A stretch of DNA of 23,267 nucleotides. Source: an uncultured Caulobacterales bacterium (GTDB lineage: Bacteria; Pseudomonadota; Alphaproteobacteria; Caulobacterales; Caulobacteraceae). The notes below the pieces were generated by a model. That model ran no database searches. It was not told where the DNA came from and saw only the letters and a list, made by a program, of their open reading frames with translations. Below are positions 15,931-23,267 of this stretch, piece by piece. How positions within the stretch are numbered: the first letter of the stretch is position 1; every line of letters begins with the position of its first letter. The position numbers and the translations under genes are program-made. The DNA is taken from positions 1-23,267 of the forward strand of contig CAIUZX010000326.1 of assembly GCA_903903715.1 (NCBI GenBank), written 5' to 3'.

Positions 15931-18687
15931 ATGACCAAGACTATGTTGATCGACGCGACGCACGCGGAGGAAACCCGTGTCGTCGTGGTGGACGGACACC
16001 GGATTGAAGAACTTGATTTCGAAAGCCAGTCACGCAAACAGCTTCGCGGAAACATCTATCTCGCCAAGGTAACCCGGGTCGAACCCAGCCTGCAGGCGGC
16101 GTTCGTGGAGTATGGCGGGAACCGTCACGGGTTCCTGGCCTTCAACGAAATCCACCCCGACTACTACCAGATCCCCGTCGCCGACCGCGAAGCCCTGCTC
16201 CGTGAAGAGGCTGAGGAAGACGACGAGCCGCAGCCCCGCCGCCGCGGCCGCAGCGCCCCCGCTTCCGATGAAAACGACGGCGAGGTCGAAGAAACCGAAT
16301 CTGCAGGCGCCGACGACGATGACGACGTCATGGAAGAAGAGCTGGAGCGTCGCCGCCGCCGGCTGATGCGCCGCTACAAAATCCAGGAAGTGATCAAGCG
16401 TCGCCAGGTGATGCTGATCCAGGTCGTGAAGGAAGAGCGCGGCAACAAGGGCGCGGCGCTGACGACCTATCTGTCGCTGGCGGGCCGCTACTGCGTGCTC
16501 ATGCCCAACACGGCGCGGGGCGGCGGCATCAGCCGCAAGATCACCAACGCCGCCGACCGCAAACGTCTCAAGGCCGCGACCACGTCGCTGGACGTGCCGC
16601 AGGGCATGGGCCTGATCGTGCGCACCGCGGGCGCCGCCCGCACCAAGGCCGAGATCAAGCGCGACTACGAGTACCTGCTGCGGCTCTGGGAAAGCATCCG
16701 CGAGCTCACCCTCCAGTCGATGGCGCCCGCGCTCATCTATGAGGAGGAGGACCTCGTCAAACGCGCCCTTAGGGACATGTTCGACAAGGACATCGACAGC
16801 ATCCAGGTGGAAGGCGAGGCCGGCTATCGCGAAGCCCGCGACTTCATGCGGATGATCATGCCCTCCCAGGCCAAGAAGATCCTCCAGCACAAGGAGCCGA
16901 CGCCGCTGTTCGTGCGCCACAAGGTCGAGGACCAGCTCGCGCAGCTCCACTCCCCCAATGTGTCGCTGAAGTCCGGCGGCTATATCGTCATCAACCAGAC
17001 CGAGGCTCTGGTGGCGATCGACGTCAACTCCGGCAAGGCGACGCGCGAGCGCAACATCGAGGCGACCGCGCTCAAGACCAACATGGAGGCGGCTGAGGAG
17101 GCGGCGCGGCAGATGCGCCTGCGCGATCTCGCGGGCCTCATCGTCATCGACTTCATCGACATGGACGAGGCGAAGAACAATCGCGCCGTCGAAAAGAAGA
17201 TGAAGGACTGCCTGAAGGACGACCGTGCGCGGATCCAGATGGGCAAGATCTCCAGCTTCGGCCTGATGGAGATCTCCCGTCAGCGCCGCCGCTCAGGGGT
17301 TCTGGAAGGCAGCACGCACGTCTGCGAACACTGCCAGGGCACCGGACGGGTCCGTTCTGTCGAAAGCAGCGCCCTTGGGGCCCTGCGCGCGGTGGAGATG
17401 GAGGCTGTGCGCGGCGGCGCGGGGTCCGTCCTCTTACGCCTGCCGACCGCGGTGGCGCTCTATGTGCTCAACGAAAAGCGCGCCTATCTCGCGCGGCTCG
17501 AAACCTCCCAGGATCTCTACGTCACCATCGAGATTGACCCGCTGCTGGGCGCTGCTGACCATGTGATCGCAAGGATCACCCGTGAAGAGACGCGCGAGCG
17601 TCTGCCGGAGCCGGCCCGCACCGCGCGGGTTGAGGCGCCGGAGCCGGAAGTCGAATTCGATGAAGCCTTCGACGAGAGCGAAGACGAGGACGTAGACGAA
17701 GACGATGGCGACGACGGCGTGCAGGCGCGTGACGCCTCACAGCCCCGCGATTCCGCCCCCCGCGGCGACGCTGAAGGCGACGGACGCGGCAAGCGGCGGC
17801 GCAGGCGTCGGCGCGGCGGTCGGCGCGACGAGATGTCCGAGCGCGGTCCTGGTCTCGAAGCCGGCGACAGCGAGGCTGACGGCGAAGGCGATGACGAGGA
17901 CGGCGAGGTCGAAGACGGTCAGGGCGCGGTTCGCGCCGATGAGCGCGGCGACAGCGAAAAGGGCCGCCGGCGTCGTCGGCGCGGCCGTCGCGGCGGTCGC
18001 GGCTTTCGGGACGACGAGCGTCGGGACGTCTACGCCTGGCGCGGCTCTGGCGAAGACGGCCGCAAGATCGGCGACGAAGTTTACGCCTGGCGTCACGGCT
18101 CCGGCCGCCCGCCGCCGCGCCCTGTGGAGCCGGTTGCGGCTGTGGCCGCGGAGGCAGCTTACGACCCACTGCGCGTGATCGCGCCTGCGGAAGTGTCGGA
18201 CCTGCCATCCCTCACGCATCCCGGCCCCAATGCTGGAGACGAAGGCCGCACCCGCAAGCGGCGTCCGCGTCGCGGACGTGGCGGCGGATTCGGCGGCGCC
18301 GAGGCGCAGATGGATGCAGCAGCCGACGTGGCTGAGGTCGAGGCCGAAGCGGTTATCGACGCGCCCGCGCCGATTGAAGTTGAAGTCGAAGCCGAGGCGG
18401 TCGCCCCTGAACCGGCGCCCGTCGTCGAGGCGCCGCCCGAAAAGCCCAAGCGCGTGCGGGCCTCTCGCGCCAAGCAAAAGCCTGCGCCTGCGCCTGAAGC
18501 GGTCGCTGATGCGGCCCCGGCGGAAGAGACTGCCGTGGTTGAGGCGGCGCCCGCGCCTGTGGAACACGCCCCGGCTCCGGTTGAGATCGTCGCCGAGACG
18601 CCTCCGCCTGCGCCGGTGGAGCCGGATCCGGCGGAAATCGCCGCGCCTCCGACCCAACCGAAACGAGGATGGTGGCGTCGCGGCTAA
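15931..18687 (+). CDS. rne: ribonuclease E
   Basis: Essential endoribonuclease that starts mRNA decay, matures rRNA/tRNA and scaffolds the degradosome. The 918-residue protein starts MTKTMLIDATHAEETRVVVV (ATG 15931 after AAGGA, 8-nt spacing; the open frame extends upstream but does not look coding). The S1 domain is split by an acidic/basic insert (about 90-145), as in alphaproteobacteria. Catalytic D364 and D407 (VAIDVNSGK, IDFIDM) and the zinc link CEHC (465-468) match E. coli spacing exactly. The C-terminal half is disordered, with acidic blocks, two Arg-rich blocks (GKRRRRRRRGGRR; KGRRRRRRGRRGGRG), a YAWR repeat pair, Ala/Pro/Glu repeats and a final PKRGWWRRG. The GWW tail is the known PNPase-binding motif in Caulobacter. 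Confidence 0.97.
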   Translation: MTKTMLIDATHAEETRVVVVDGHRIEELDFESQSRKQLRGNIYLAKVTRVEPSLQAAFVEYGGNRHGFLAFNEIHPDYYQIPVADREALLREEAEEDDEPQPRRRGRSAPASDENDGEVEETESAGADDDDDVMEEELERRRRRLMRRYKIQEVIKRRQVMLIQVVKEERGNKGAALTTYLSLAGRYCVLMPNTARGGGISRKITNAADRKRLKAATTSLDVPQGMGLIVRTAGAARTKAEIKRDYEYLLRLWESIRELTLQSMAPALIYEEEDLVKRALRDMFDKDIDSIQVEGEAGYREARDFMRMIMPSQAKKILQHKEPTPLFVRHKVEDQLAQLHSPNVSLKSGGYIVINQTEALVAIDVNSGKATRERNIEATALKTNMEAAEEAARQMRLRDLAGLIVIDFIDMDEAKNNRAVEKKMKDCLKDDRARIQMGKISSFGLMEISRQRRRSGVLEGSTHVCEHCQGTGRVRSVESSALGALRAVEMEAVRGGAGSVLLRLPTAVALYVLNEKRAYLARLETSQDLYVTIEIDPLLGAADHVIARITREETRERLPEPARTARVEAPEPEVEFDEAFDESEDEDVDEDDGDDGVQARDASQPRDSAPRGDAEGDGRGKRRRRRRRGGRRDEMSERGPGLEAGDSEADGEGDDEDGEVEDGQGAVRADERGDSEKGRRRRRRGRRGGRGFRDDERRDVYAWRGSGEDGRKIGDEVYAWRHGSGRPPPRPVEPVAAVAAEAAYDPLRVIAPAEVSDLPSLTHPGPNAGDEGRTRKRRPRRGRGGGFGGAEAQMDAAADVAEVEAEAVIDAPAPIEVEVEAEAVAPEPAPVVEAPPEKPKRVRASRAKQKPAPAPEAVADAAPAEETAVVEAAPAPVEHAPAPVEIVAETPPPAPVEPDPAEIAAPPTQPKRGWWRRG

Positions 18688-18715
18688 TCAGACGCTAAAC
18701 ATTATGTGGGGTTAT

Positions 18716-18740
18716 CCCGTCCGACCAACCGTCGGGCGGG
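18716..18740 (+). promoter_or_regulatory. stable stem-loop between rne and the M48 gene
   Basis: CCCGTCCGAC (18716-18725) pairs with GTCGGGCGGG (18731-18740) over a 5-nt loop, ten pairs including one G-U. It lies 29 nt after the rne stop with no U-tract, so it is more likely an mRNA-protecting or processing hairpin, or a leaky terminator, than a full stop. Confidence 0.45.
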
Positions 18741-18773
18741 ACTGGGCGGGCAGATCTAAGGAGCGACGACCCG

Positions 18774-20192
18774 ATGACCCTTTCTCCGCATAAACTCAGG
18801 CCGCCGCGCGTCCGCTCCGCCCCTCTGCGCGGCGCAGCTCTCGCCGCCCTTGCGCTCAACCTCGCCCTCGCGCCCTGCGTTGCAAGCGCGCAGGAAGGCG
18901 GGATCAATCTCATCCGCGACACCGAGATCGAGGAGACGTTGCACGTCGACGCCGATCCGATCCTGCGGGCTGCAGGTCTCGTCCCTAAGGACACGACCCT
19001 CATCCTCGTGGGCGACAAGGATCTGAACGCCTTCACGGTCAACGGCCAGTCGATCTTCATCAATACCGGCCTGATCGTCGAGACGGCCAATCCGAACCAG
19101 CTCGAAGGCGTCATCGCCCACGAAACCGGCCACGCTGCGGGCGGACACAGCGCCAGGTCCGGCGACATGAACCGCGCGGCCATGCAGCCGTTCCTGATCA
19201 CGCTGGGCCTCGGCATTCTGGCCGCGGCGGCCGGGGCGCCGGACGCGGGCATCGCGCTGATCGGATCGTCCCAGTATTTCGGCGTCATCAACGCCCTCAC
19301 CTTCTCACGCGCGCAGGAGGCGGCGGCGGACCAGGCGGCGATCACCTATCTGGAGCGGTCGGGCAAATCGTCACGGGGCATCGTCGAGTTCTTCGAGAAC
19401 TTCCGCTACGAAGAGGTCTTCTCCGAAGCGCGGCGGTTCAAGTTCTTCCAGAGCCACCCGGTCAGCGGCGACCGGATCGAGCTTCTGCGACGACGGGCGG
19501 AGGAACAACCTCACTATTCAGCGGTCGACAGCGCGGACGCTCTCGCGCGGCACGAGGTGATGAAGGCCAAGCTTTTCGCCTTCATGAACCCGCCGCAGCA
19601 GTCCTTCATCAAGTATTCCGAGAAGGACAAGTCCTTCCCCGCCCGCTACGCCCGCGCCATCGCCTATTACAAGGCGCTCGAGACCGACCGGGCGATCAAG
19701 GCGATCGACAGCCTGCTCGTCGACTATCCGAACAATCCCTATCTCTACGAGTTGAAGGGCCAGGCCTATTTCGAGATCGGCAAGTCCAAGCTGGCCGAGG
19801 ACGCCCACCGCAAGTCCGTCGAGCTGAAGCCGGATGCACCCCTGCTGCTCATTAATCTCGCCCAGGCGATCATCGCGCAGGGCGACGTCAAACGGTCGGA
19901 CGAGGCGATCGGCGAACTGCAGAAGGCGCTAGCTTTCGAGAAGGACAACGCCTTTGCGTGGCGCCTGATGGCCCAGGCCTATGACGCGAAGGGCGAAGGC
20001 GGCTCGGCGCGTCTGGCCTCCGCAGAGGAACGCTTTGCGCTCGGCGACATGGCGCAGGCGCGGATCTTCGCCCTGCGCGCCCGCCAGCTTTTGACAAAGG
20101 ACACGCCATCCTGGCGTCGGGCGACGGACATCGTTCTGGTCGCCAATCCTTCGAAGGACGATCTGCGCGCCCTCGCCGGCCCGCAAGGCTGA
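18774..20192 (+). CDS. exported M48 metalloprotease with TPR repeats (BepA-like)
   Basis: Probable periplasmic protease/chaperone of outer-membrane protein quality control. The 472-residue protein has a signal peptide (to about 40, ending CVASAQ), a zinc protease domain with HETGH (H116, E117, H120) and the third ligand E182 in RAQEAAADQ, a hydrophobic helix pair between them (about 140-175), a SHPVSGDRI strand, then TPR-like helices (about 285-440: YARAIAYYKAL, NPYLYELKGQAYFEIGKSKLAEDAHRKSVELKPDAP, ALAFEKDNAFAWRLMAQAYDAKG). This layout matches BepA/YfgC. TAAGGAG (18757-18763) precedes the ATG. It follows rne by 86 nt. Substrates in this organism are unknown. Confidence 0.92.
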   Translation: MTLSPHKLRPPRVRSAPLRGAALAALALNLALAPCVASAQEGGINLIRDTEIEETLHVDADPILRAAGLVPKDTTLILVGDKDLNAFTVNGQSIFINTGLIVETANPNQLEGVIAHETGHAAGGHSARSGDMNRAAMQPFLITLGLGILAAAAGAPDAGIALIGSSQYFGVINALTFSRAQEAAADQAAITYLERSGKSSRGIVEFFENFRYEEVFSEARRFKFFQSHPVSGDRIELLRRRAEEQPHYSAVDSADALARHEVMKAKLFAFMNPPQQSFIKYSEKDKSFPARYARAIAYYKALETDRAIKAIDSLLVDYPNNPYLYELKGQAYFEIGKSKLAEDAHRKSVELKPDAPLLLINLAQAIIAQGDVKRSDEAIGELQKALAFEKDNAFAWRLMAQAYDAKGEGGSARLASAEERFALGDMAQARIFALRARQLLTKDTPSWRRATDIVLVANPSKDDLRALAGPQG

Positions 20193-20274
20193 CCCCTTCT
20201 CGCACGGCGACCGCCGCCCTATGTTGTCTCCCTGTCGACGCCCGTCGGCGCGCCCTTCTCAGGACCGATCCTCG

Positions 20275-21030
20275 ATGCGCATCTCCGCCACCGTCCGTCC
20301 CCTGCTCATCGCAGCCCTCTCCCTCTCGGTGGCCAGCGCCGCCGGCTGTGCTGAGGCGCGGAAAGGCGACGACGCGTTCGGCGCCAAGGTGAAGGCCTAT
20401 CTGATCGCCCATCCCGAGGTGATCCAGCAGGCGATGGAGTCGCTGGAGGCCAAACGTCAGGCGGAGGAATCGCTCCGGGCGCAGAAGTCCATCGGCGAGC
20501 ACAAGGCCGAACTGATTCAGAAGGCGGGCGATCCGAGCCTCGGTTCCGGCCCGATCACGGTGGTCGAGTTCTTCGACTACCGCTGCAGCTACTGCAAGGC
20601 CGCCGCGCCGCAGATTCCGGAGTTGGTCGCCAAGCATCCCAATATCCGCCTGGTTTTCAAGGAATTTCCGATCCTCACGCCGATCTCCCGGACCGCCGCG
20701 GCTGCGGCGCTGGCGGCGGCGAAACAGGGCAAGTACCTGCCGGTGCACCTCGGCCTGATGGCCGAAAAGGCGCTGGACGAAGCCGCCATCGACCGGGTCC
20801 TGAAGGACAAGGGCGTGGATGTGGATCGTGCGCACGCGGACATGGCCTCGGCCGAGATCAAGAAGGCACTGGATGACAATCGCGACCTGGCGCACGCCGT
20901 AGGCGTGGACGGAACCCCCGGATTCATCGTCGGCGACAAGATGATTGGCGGATTTCTGGAGGATGATATCCTCAAGGCCGTGAAGGCTGAGGCCGCTGGG
21001 GCGTCAGCAAGATCCGGAACGGCGAAATGA
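20275..21030 (+). CDS. DsbA-family thiol oxidoreductase/isomerase (ScsC-like), possible lipoprotein
   Basis: Exported thioredoxin-fold protein handling disulfides in the envelope. The 251-residue protein has a signal sequence (1-24) ending ASAAG-C25, which may be a lipobox with a non-standard -3 residue; a helical N-terminal segment (about 30-80; VKAYLIAHPEVIQQAMESLE) like the oligomerisation arm of ScsC; the active site CSYC (C104, C107) in FFDYRCSYCK; and the cis-Pro loop GTPGFIVG. ATG 20275 follows AGGA; an upstream in-frame ATG (20221) is less likely because the signal peptide fits the later start. It overlaps the YccF gene by 4 nt, suggesting co-expression. No DsbB/DsbD partner is in the window. 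Confidence 0.9.
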   Translation: MRISATVRPLLIAALSLSVASAAGCAEARKGDDAFGAKVKAYLIAHPEVIQQAMESLEAKRQAEESLRAQKSIGEHKAELIQKAGDPSLGSGPITVVEFFDYRCSYCKAAAPQIPELVAKHPNIRLVFKEFPILTPISRTAAAAALAAAKQGKYLPVHLGLMAEKALDEAAIDRVLKDKGVDVDRAHADMASAEIKKALDDNRDLAHAVGVDGTPGFIVGDKMIGGFLEDDILKAVKAEAAGASARSGTAK

Positions 21031-21425
21031 CCCTGATCCTCAACATCCTGTGGTTCATCTGCGGCGGTTTCATCTCTGGCACGCTGTGGTTCCTCTCGGG
21101 CTGCCTCCTGGCGCTCACTGTCGTCGGCCTGCCCTGGGCGCAGGCGGCGTGGCGCATCGCCGGTTTCGCCTACTTTCCCTTCGGCAAGCGGATCGTGGAC
21201 CGGCGTGAGCATACAGGCGTCGAAGATGCGGGCACCGGCCCTGTGGGCCTCTTCATGAACATCGTCTGGATCGTTCTGGGGGGGTGGCACATTGCGCTCA
21301 GCCACCTGATGATCGCCTTCTTTGAGGCGATCACGATTATCGGCCTGCCCTTCGCGTTCAAGGACGTCCAGCTGGCCTGGCTGGCCCTGGCGCCAGTCGG
21401 AAAATCGGTCGAAAAGATCAGCTGA
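21027..21425 (+). CDS. YccF domain-containing inner membrane protein
   Basis: The 132-residue integral membrane protein is made of two similar halves, each with the pattern N-I-x-W, GG, a hydrophobic helix, then (T)(V/I)(V/I)GLP and a final PxGK: NILWFICGG...TVVGLP...FPFGKRIV and NIVWIVLGG...TIIGLP...APVGKSV. This tandem is the YccF (formerly DUF307) family, of unknown biochemical role. It starts within the stop of the DsbA-like gene (ATGA overlap) and probably shares its mRNA. No function beyond membrane location can be given. Confidence 0.9.
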   Translation: MTLILNILWFICGGFISGTLWFLSGCLLALTVVGLPWAQAAWRIAGFAYFPFGKRIVDRREHTGVEDAGTGPVGLFMNIVWIVLGGWHIALSHLMIAFFEAITIIGLPFAFKDVQLAWLALAPVGKSVEKIS

Positions 21426-21458
21426 GACGCGGCGTCTACGTTCCAGTTTTGGATCGTC

Positions 21459-21468
21459 TTTACGTAAA
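21459..21468. repeat. palindrome upstream of the histidine kinase
   Basis: TTTACGTAAA is a perfect 10-nt palindrome in the 93-nt gap before the kinase gene. It could be a small operator; no clear -35/-10 pair is visible around it. Confidence 0.25.
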
Positions 21469-21518
21469 TTCAAGACTGCGATGTCACTGTCACAACTTGG
21501 TGTTTCCAAGGCGACGGC

Positions 21519-23267
21519 ATGTACGTCAATATTGAACGTGAAAACCTTCAAGGCTATGTCGAGCGCACCTACCGCCAGCGCCTGGTGGACCGACTGGTCA
21601 GCGTGGCTGCGGTCGCAGGCGTCACGATCTGGCTGAACATCTGGGACTGGCCCGCGGCCGTCGTCTGGATCACGGTCTATGGGTTGGGCGAACTTGGAAT
21701 CATCTATTGGTGGCGAAGCGCGAAAACCACGGTCGCGCAGTGGAGCCCCCGGGACGTCAGACGCCACAAGAACGGCTTGATCGCGATCGCGGCGGTTCTG
21801 TCCCTGGTTGCGGCGATCCCGTGTTTTCTCACGCCATCCCACGGCTATTTGGCGATCGGCGTCGGCCTGTTGGTCAGCACGGCGACCTTGATGATCATCG
21901 CCGCGCAGCACAGCCTCGACAAGCACATGGCGTTCTACACGGCGCCGCCGATGGTGGTCGCGCTCCTGCTCAATCTCGCCGCTCTCGATCAGGGCCCCGG
22001 GCGCTGGCTGCTGATGGGCCTTGGGATCGCCTTTGTCGGCAATGCGCTCGGCCTCGCCCGCGGAAACGCCCGCACCTATGAAGACCTGTTGAGCTCCAAG
22101 AGCGACGCCGAAGCCGCCACCAAGTCAAAAAGCCAGTTCCTGGCCAATATGAGCCATGAAATCCGCACGCCTCTGAATGGGGTCCTCGGCATGGCTCAGG
22201 CCATGGCGCTCGAGCCGATGGCGGACGACCAGCGTGAACGCCTGTCGGTCATCCAGTCGTCCGGAGAGGCCCTGCTGTCGATTCTGGACGACCTTTTGGA
22301 CTTCTCGAAGATCGAGGCCGGCCGCATCGAGATCTCCAATAGCGATTTCGATCTCGCGGACACCATTCAGAGCGCATGCCATGTGTTCGGCGCCATCGCC
22401 GAGGAAAAGGGCGTGCGGCTCGAGGTGACGGTTGACGCTGTGACGGGGGTCTACCACGGCGACCGGGTACGCATCCGTCAGATCGTACAGAATCTGGTCT
22501 CCAACGCCGTCAAGTTCACCTCATTCGGATCCGTCACCGTCCTGGCGAGCGCCTTCGAAGGCGGCGTTTCCATAATGGTCCGCGACACGGGGGTCGGCAT
22601 CGATCCAAGGAACCACGGCCAGTTGTTCGAGCCCTTCTCCCAGATCGATAACGACAAAACCCGCCAGTTTGGCGGCACCGGCCTTGGCCTGGCGATCGCC
22701 CGCGACCTCGCCCGCCGCATGGGCGGGGATATCCAGTTCGAAAGCCGCAAAGGCGATGGCGCGCGGTTCACACTGACCCTGCCGCTGACCCGAGTGAGCG
22801 CCGCCGCGCCGAAGGCGCAGCCGACCGTCCGCACGCCGGCGACTGCCCAGCTCGCATCCATCGGACCCATTTCGGTGCTGATCGCCGAGGACAATCTGTC
22901 CAATCGTCGGATCCTCGAAAGCGTCTTCCGCCACGCTCCAGCCGAATGCCACTATGTCGAGAACGGTCTCGAGGCGCTCGAAACCTTTCGCAACCGGAAA
23001 TTCGACCTTGTTCTCATGGACGTGCAGATGCCGGTGATGGATGGGCTGAGCGCCACCCGGGCCATTCGCGAGTGGGAGCTCGAGCAACAGGCCGCACCCA
23101 CTCCGATCTACGCCATGACCGCCGACGCCATGCGCCACCAGATCGCCAGCCACCACGCAGCGGGGATGACCGGTCATCTGTCGAAGCCGCTGCAGGTGTC
23201 CGCCCTGTTCGCCTTGATCGCCGACATCGGGGCGCAGGCGCTGCATCTGCGCCTGTCCCAGCACCTG
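21519..23267 (+). CDS. membrane-bound hybrid histidine kinase, 3' end beyond the window
   Basis: The frame is open from ATG 21519 (MYVNIERENLQGYVERTY) to the window edge, 583 codons with no stop, so the gene is partial. An N-terminal membrane region of several hydrophobic segments (about 28-190) is followed by a DHp domain with SHEIRTPLNGVLGMA (H213), an HATPase domain with NLVSNAVKF, DTGVGID and GGTGLGLAIA, an Ala/Pro linker (about 425-445), and a receiver domain with EDN, the phosphoacceptor D501 in LMDVQMPVMDG, TADA and SKP. It should autophosphorylate and pass phosphate to its own receiver, then to an Hpt protein. It has no obvious periplasmic sensor domain. A weak AAGG lies ahead of the start. 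The specific pathway is not recognisable. Confidence 0.93.
   Translation, partial: MYVNIERENLQGYVERTYRQRLVDRLVSVAAVAGVTIWLNIWDWPAAVVWITVYGLGELGIIYWWRSAKTTVAQWSPRDVRRHKNGLIAIAAVLSLVAAIPCFLTPSHGYLAIGVGLLVSTATLMIIAAQHSLDKHMAFYTAPPMVVALLLNLAALDQGPGRWLLMGLGIAFVGNALGLARGNARTYEDLLSSKSDAEAATKSKSQFLANMSHEIRTPLNGVLGMAQAMALEPMADDQRERLSVIQSSGEALLSILDDLLDFSKIEAGRIEISNSDFDLADTIQSACHVFGAIAEEKGVRLEVTVDAVTGVYHGDRVRIRQIVQNLVSNAVKFTSFGSVTVLASAFEGGVSIMVRDTGVGIDPRNHGQLFEPFSQIDNDKTRQFGGTGLGLAIARDLARRMGGDIQFESRKGDGARFTLTLPLTRVSAAAPKAQPTVRTPATAQLASIGPISVLIAEDNLSNRRILESVFRHAPAECHYVENGLEALETFRNRKFDLVLMDVQMPVMDGLSATRAIREWELEQQAAPTPIYAMTADAMRHQIASHHAAGMTGHLSKPLQVSALFALIADIGAQALHLRLSQHL

Noticed and set aside
16200..18660. 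Tandem repeats in rne suggestive of a repeat array
   Set aside because: These encode degenerate Glu/Asp, Arg and Ala/Pro tracts of a disordered protein tail, not a DNA repeat system or CRISPR.
15918..20270. Repeated AGGACCGAT before rne (15919) and before the DsbA-like gene (20261)
   Set aside because: It contains the ribosome site AGGA; the further match is short enough to be chance.
22521..23264. Long open frame opposite the histidine kinase
   Set aside because: The plus strand carries intact HATPase and receiver motifs; the opposite frame is a composition artefact.

Overview
The window looks like a chromosomal segment of an alphaproteobacterium, most likely Caulobacterales or a close relative. 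The evidence is high GC (about 65-70% in most genes), alphaproteobacterial forms of RNase E (S1-domain insertion, C-terminal GWW tail), IscR-type Rrf2 and YccF proteins, a canonical CtrA box, and a gene order that matches, as I recall it, the Caulobacter block running from an M23 peptidase and bactofilin through prfB, PBP1A and AmiC to rne. It is core chromosome with one small accessory island, a toxin-antitoxin pair. I see no CRISPR, prophage, IS element, tRNA or rRNA.

Layout: (1) 1-3869, minus strand: a SUF iron-sulfur operon, Rrf2/IscR-like regulator > cysteine desulfurase > sufB > sufC > probable sufD start at the left edge. sufB is interrupted by a 1-nt frameshift in a G4 run (1789-1792). 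(2) 3870-4739: a divergent promoter region with an IscR type-I-like site, then an alpha/beta-hydrolase-fold protein whose nucleophile position is Gln. (3) 4746-5374, minus: a HigBA-type TA pair whose promoter and operator overlap the last codon of anmK. (4) 5398-8373: anmK (minus), tyrS and a Bcp/PrxQ peroxiredoxin (plus). (5) 8374-8825: a 450-nt AT-rich regulatory region with a DnaA box and a CtrA box. (6) 8826-10467: a membrane-anchored M23 (LytM) endopeptidase and a bactofilin, overlapping and closed by an intrinsic terminator. (7) 10539-15502, minus: amiC > PBP1A > prfB, the last with a classical programmed +1 frameshift. (8) 15931-21425, plus: rne, a secreted M48-TPR metalloprotease, a ScsC/DsbA-like thiol protein and a YccF protein. 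(9) 21519-end: a membrane hybrid histidine kinase cut by the window edge.

A strong functional theme is the cell envelope: peptidoglycan synthesis (PBP1A), cleavage (AmiC, M23), recycling (AnmK), scaffold-guided shape (bactofilin) and envelope protein quality control (M48-TPR, DsbA-like). The CtrA box ahead of the M23-bactofilin pair suggests cell-cycle control of a local morphogenesis module. I found no clear evidence of a wholly new system. The points most worth a second look are the mixed DnaA/CtrA region, the TA operon nested against anmK with a probable leaderless toxin mRNA, the nucleophile-less hydrolase beside the IscR site, and the broken sufB.
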